In this document: piece by piece, positions 5,730 through 5,860 of the stretch | How the letters are laid out: each line of letters opens with the position of its first letter | Position numbering within the stretch: position 1 is the stretch's first letter | Source: Cyanobacteria bacterium OH_CDB_58 | GTDB taxonomy: Bacteria; Cyanobacteriota; Vampirovibrionia; Gastranaerophilales; Gastranaerophilaceae | Assembly: GCA_023435965.1 (NCBI GenBank) | Contig: JAEZLC010000027.1 | Coordinates: forward strand, 1-5,860 | Reading direction: 5' to 3' | Length of the DNA: 5,860 nucleotides | Translations under genes and position numbers: made by a program | Notes under the pieces: generated by a model | Seen by the model: the letters and a program-made list of their open reading frames with translations, nothing else | Database searches by the model: none | Told to the model about the DNA's origin: nothing

Positions 5730-5860
5730 ATGAAAAAAGTTTTATGCGTAAAAATTAGAGAAATGACACAAGATGATGTCGATGATGTGATGAAAATTGA
5801 GGAGGTCGCATATCCTAATCATCACTGGTCTAAAAATTCATTTTATAACGAACTGTCAAA
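5730..5860 (+). CDS. rimI: RimI-type N-acetyltransferase (GNAT), N-terminal fragment
   Basis: Only the first 43 codons are present and the gene runs off the right edge. RimI is a cytoplasmic GNAT enzyme that transfers acetyl from acetyl-CoA to protein N-termini, classically the alanine of ribosomal protein S18. The fragment shows the family's opening strand and helix (VKIREMTQDDVDDVMKIEE) followed by NHHWSKNSFYNEL, which corresponds to the RimI substrate-loop pattern PWSxxxFxxEL with His in place of Pro. The acetyl-CoA binding motif lies beyond the window. The ATG at 5730 is chosen because the next in-frame ATG (5763) would remove the first beta strand. No Shine-Dalgarno sequence precedes it, consistent with the near-leaderless promoter. 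A different GNAT of the same clan cannot be excluded from this fragment. Confidence 0.7.
   Translation, partial: MKKVLCVKIREMTQDDVDDVMKIEEVAYPNHHWSKNSFYNELS

Noticed and set aside
1..5860. CRISPR arrays, tRNA/rRNA genes, insertion sequences, toxin-antitoxin or defence modules
   Set aside because: No spaced repeats, cloverleaf-like sequence, terminal inverted repeats or transposase/defence motifs were seen; all long ORFs are housekeeping or flagellar.

Overview
The window is an ordinary piece of an AT-rich bacterial chromosome, roughly 35-40% GC by eye, from a motile, flagellated bacterium. No novel system, mobile element, CRISPR array or RNA gene is visible. Lineage is uncertain. The AT bias, Shine-Dalgarno-led flagellar genes and a short FlgD would fit a Clostridia-like Firmicute or a flagellated relative of the cyanobacteria (Melainabacteria/Vampirovibrionia); this is an impression, not a placement.

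Layout. Positions 1-229 hold an edge fragment that is open on both strands and is not recognised. On the minus strand, hemW (230-1318) encodes the radical-SAM heme chaperone, often misannotated as oxygen-independent coproporphyrinogen oxidase. A rho-independent terminator (1335-1367) separates it from a four-gene flagellar cluster, also on the minus strand, in the order fliJ (5512 region) - fliK - flgD - flgE. A 215-bp divergent intergenic region follows, and on the plus strand the first 43 codons of a RimI-type acetyltransferase run off the right edge.

The flagellar genes form a hook-assembly operon. FliJ is the export-chaperone escort of the type III export ATPase. FliK is the secreted ruler that sets hook length and triggers the substrate switch. 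FlgD is the scaffold/cap on which the hook polymerises. FlgE is the hook subunit. Gaps are 17, 10 and 49 bp, each gene has a clear Shine-Dalgarno sequence, and the terminator lies 25 bp past flgE, so fliJKDE looks like one transcript starting in 5515-5600. A weak sigma-28-like promoter can be drawn there. fliI, the usual partner of fliJ, is absent.

The best second-look items are modest. (1) rimI has a strong sigma-70 promoter so close to its ATG that the mRNA should be nearly leaderless, and hemW has a weaker version of the same arrangement. (2) The FliK N-terminus carries a duplicated DLILNN motif whose two copies differ only at synonymous sites. (3) FlgE has two cysteines and a hook-IN-like insert in its variable domain.
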